From NCBI GenBank assembly GCA_017443065.1, contig JAFSPF010000043.1, forward strand, positions 1 through 32,752: a DNA stretch of 32,752 nucleotides, in the 5' to 3' direction. A model generated the notes under the pieces. It had not been told where the DNA came from. It was given only the letters and a program-made list of their open reading frames with translations, and made no database searches. This document shows, piece after piece, positions 32,714-32,752 of the stretch; within the stretch, counting starts at the first letter, position 1, and each line of letters begins with the position of its first letter. The position numbers were made by a program, and so were the translations under genes. The DNA comes from Lachnospiraceae bacterium (lineage in GTDB: Bacteria; Bacillota; Clostridia; Lachnospirales; Lachnospiraceae).

Positions 32714-32752
32714 CGGGGTGTGGCTCAGTTTGGCAGAGCGCCTGGTTTGGGA
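32714..32752 (+). tRNA. tRNA-Pro (anticodon TGG), cut by the window end
   Basis: The acceptor 5' arm CGGGGTG, the D arm GGCTCAGTTTGGCAGAGC and the anticodon stem-loop CCTGG-TTTGGGA with anticodon TGG are visible. The 3' half lies beyond the window. Confidence 0.88.

Overview
The window looks like a chromosomal segment of a moderately GC-rich member of the Clostridia, probably Lachnospiraceae-like. The clues are the Gram-positive housekeeping cluster ireB-ruvX-DUF1292-rnj, a tandem glycine riboswitch, strong GGAGG ribosome sites, sigma-54 control of an organic-acid cluster, and LRR membrane proteins of a kind common in gut Clostridia. Both ends (about 1-750 and 31100-32640) are visibly more AT-rich than the middle and look like accessory DNA. 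The species assignment is inference.

Layout. 1-746: 3' end of a gene that enters from upstream. 888-2477: P-loop ATPase fused to a PD-(D/E)XK-type nuclease domain. 2544-7116 (minus): a tight operon of an AAA ATPase with a C-terminal winged helix, followed by two tandem paralogous single-pass membrane proteins with leucine-rich repeats; its promoter overlaps and is flanked by an array of AGAAC repeats. 7305-14278 (minus): a sigma-54 activator, three dyad sites, a -24/-12 promoter, a CitMHS transporter, a split AtuA protein, and an S15/CocE-type hydrolase lipoprotein. 14428-15629 (plus): STAS protein and small-molecule-kinase-like protein, overlapping. 15690-17375 (plus): tandem glycine riboswitch and amino acid:cation symporter. 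17379-20678 (minus): ireB, ruvX, DUF1292, RNase J and a catalytic-domain-less MltG-like protein. 20823-24257 (plus): tRNA-Gln, phosphodiester glycosidase-like membrane protein, an unknown membrane protein and arginine deiminase. 24312-29779: a NarL-type two-component system divergent from a three-gene ABC-2 exporter, the same gene set as the LnrJK-LnrLMN lipid-antibiotic resistance systems. 29891-30928: zinc-ribbon membrane protein. 30929-31191: three 45-base dyad elements. 31192-32622: ATPase/DUF234-type protein. 32714-32752: start of tRNA-Pro.

How the parts work together. The clearest regulatory circuit is the sigma-54 one: the activator keeps its GAFTGA loop, three TTCCA-N6-TGGAA sites lie just past its stop codon, a terminator insulates it, and a near-perfect TGGCAC-N5-TTGC promoter drives the transporter-AtuA genes. 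The two features I find least explained are (1) the dyad array before the DUF234-type ATPase, where two of three differences between the best copies keep base pairing in the sense-strand RNA, and (2) the 9/10-base AGAAC array at the promoter of the AAA-LRR operon, which may be bound by the operon's own winged-helix ATPase.
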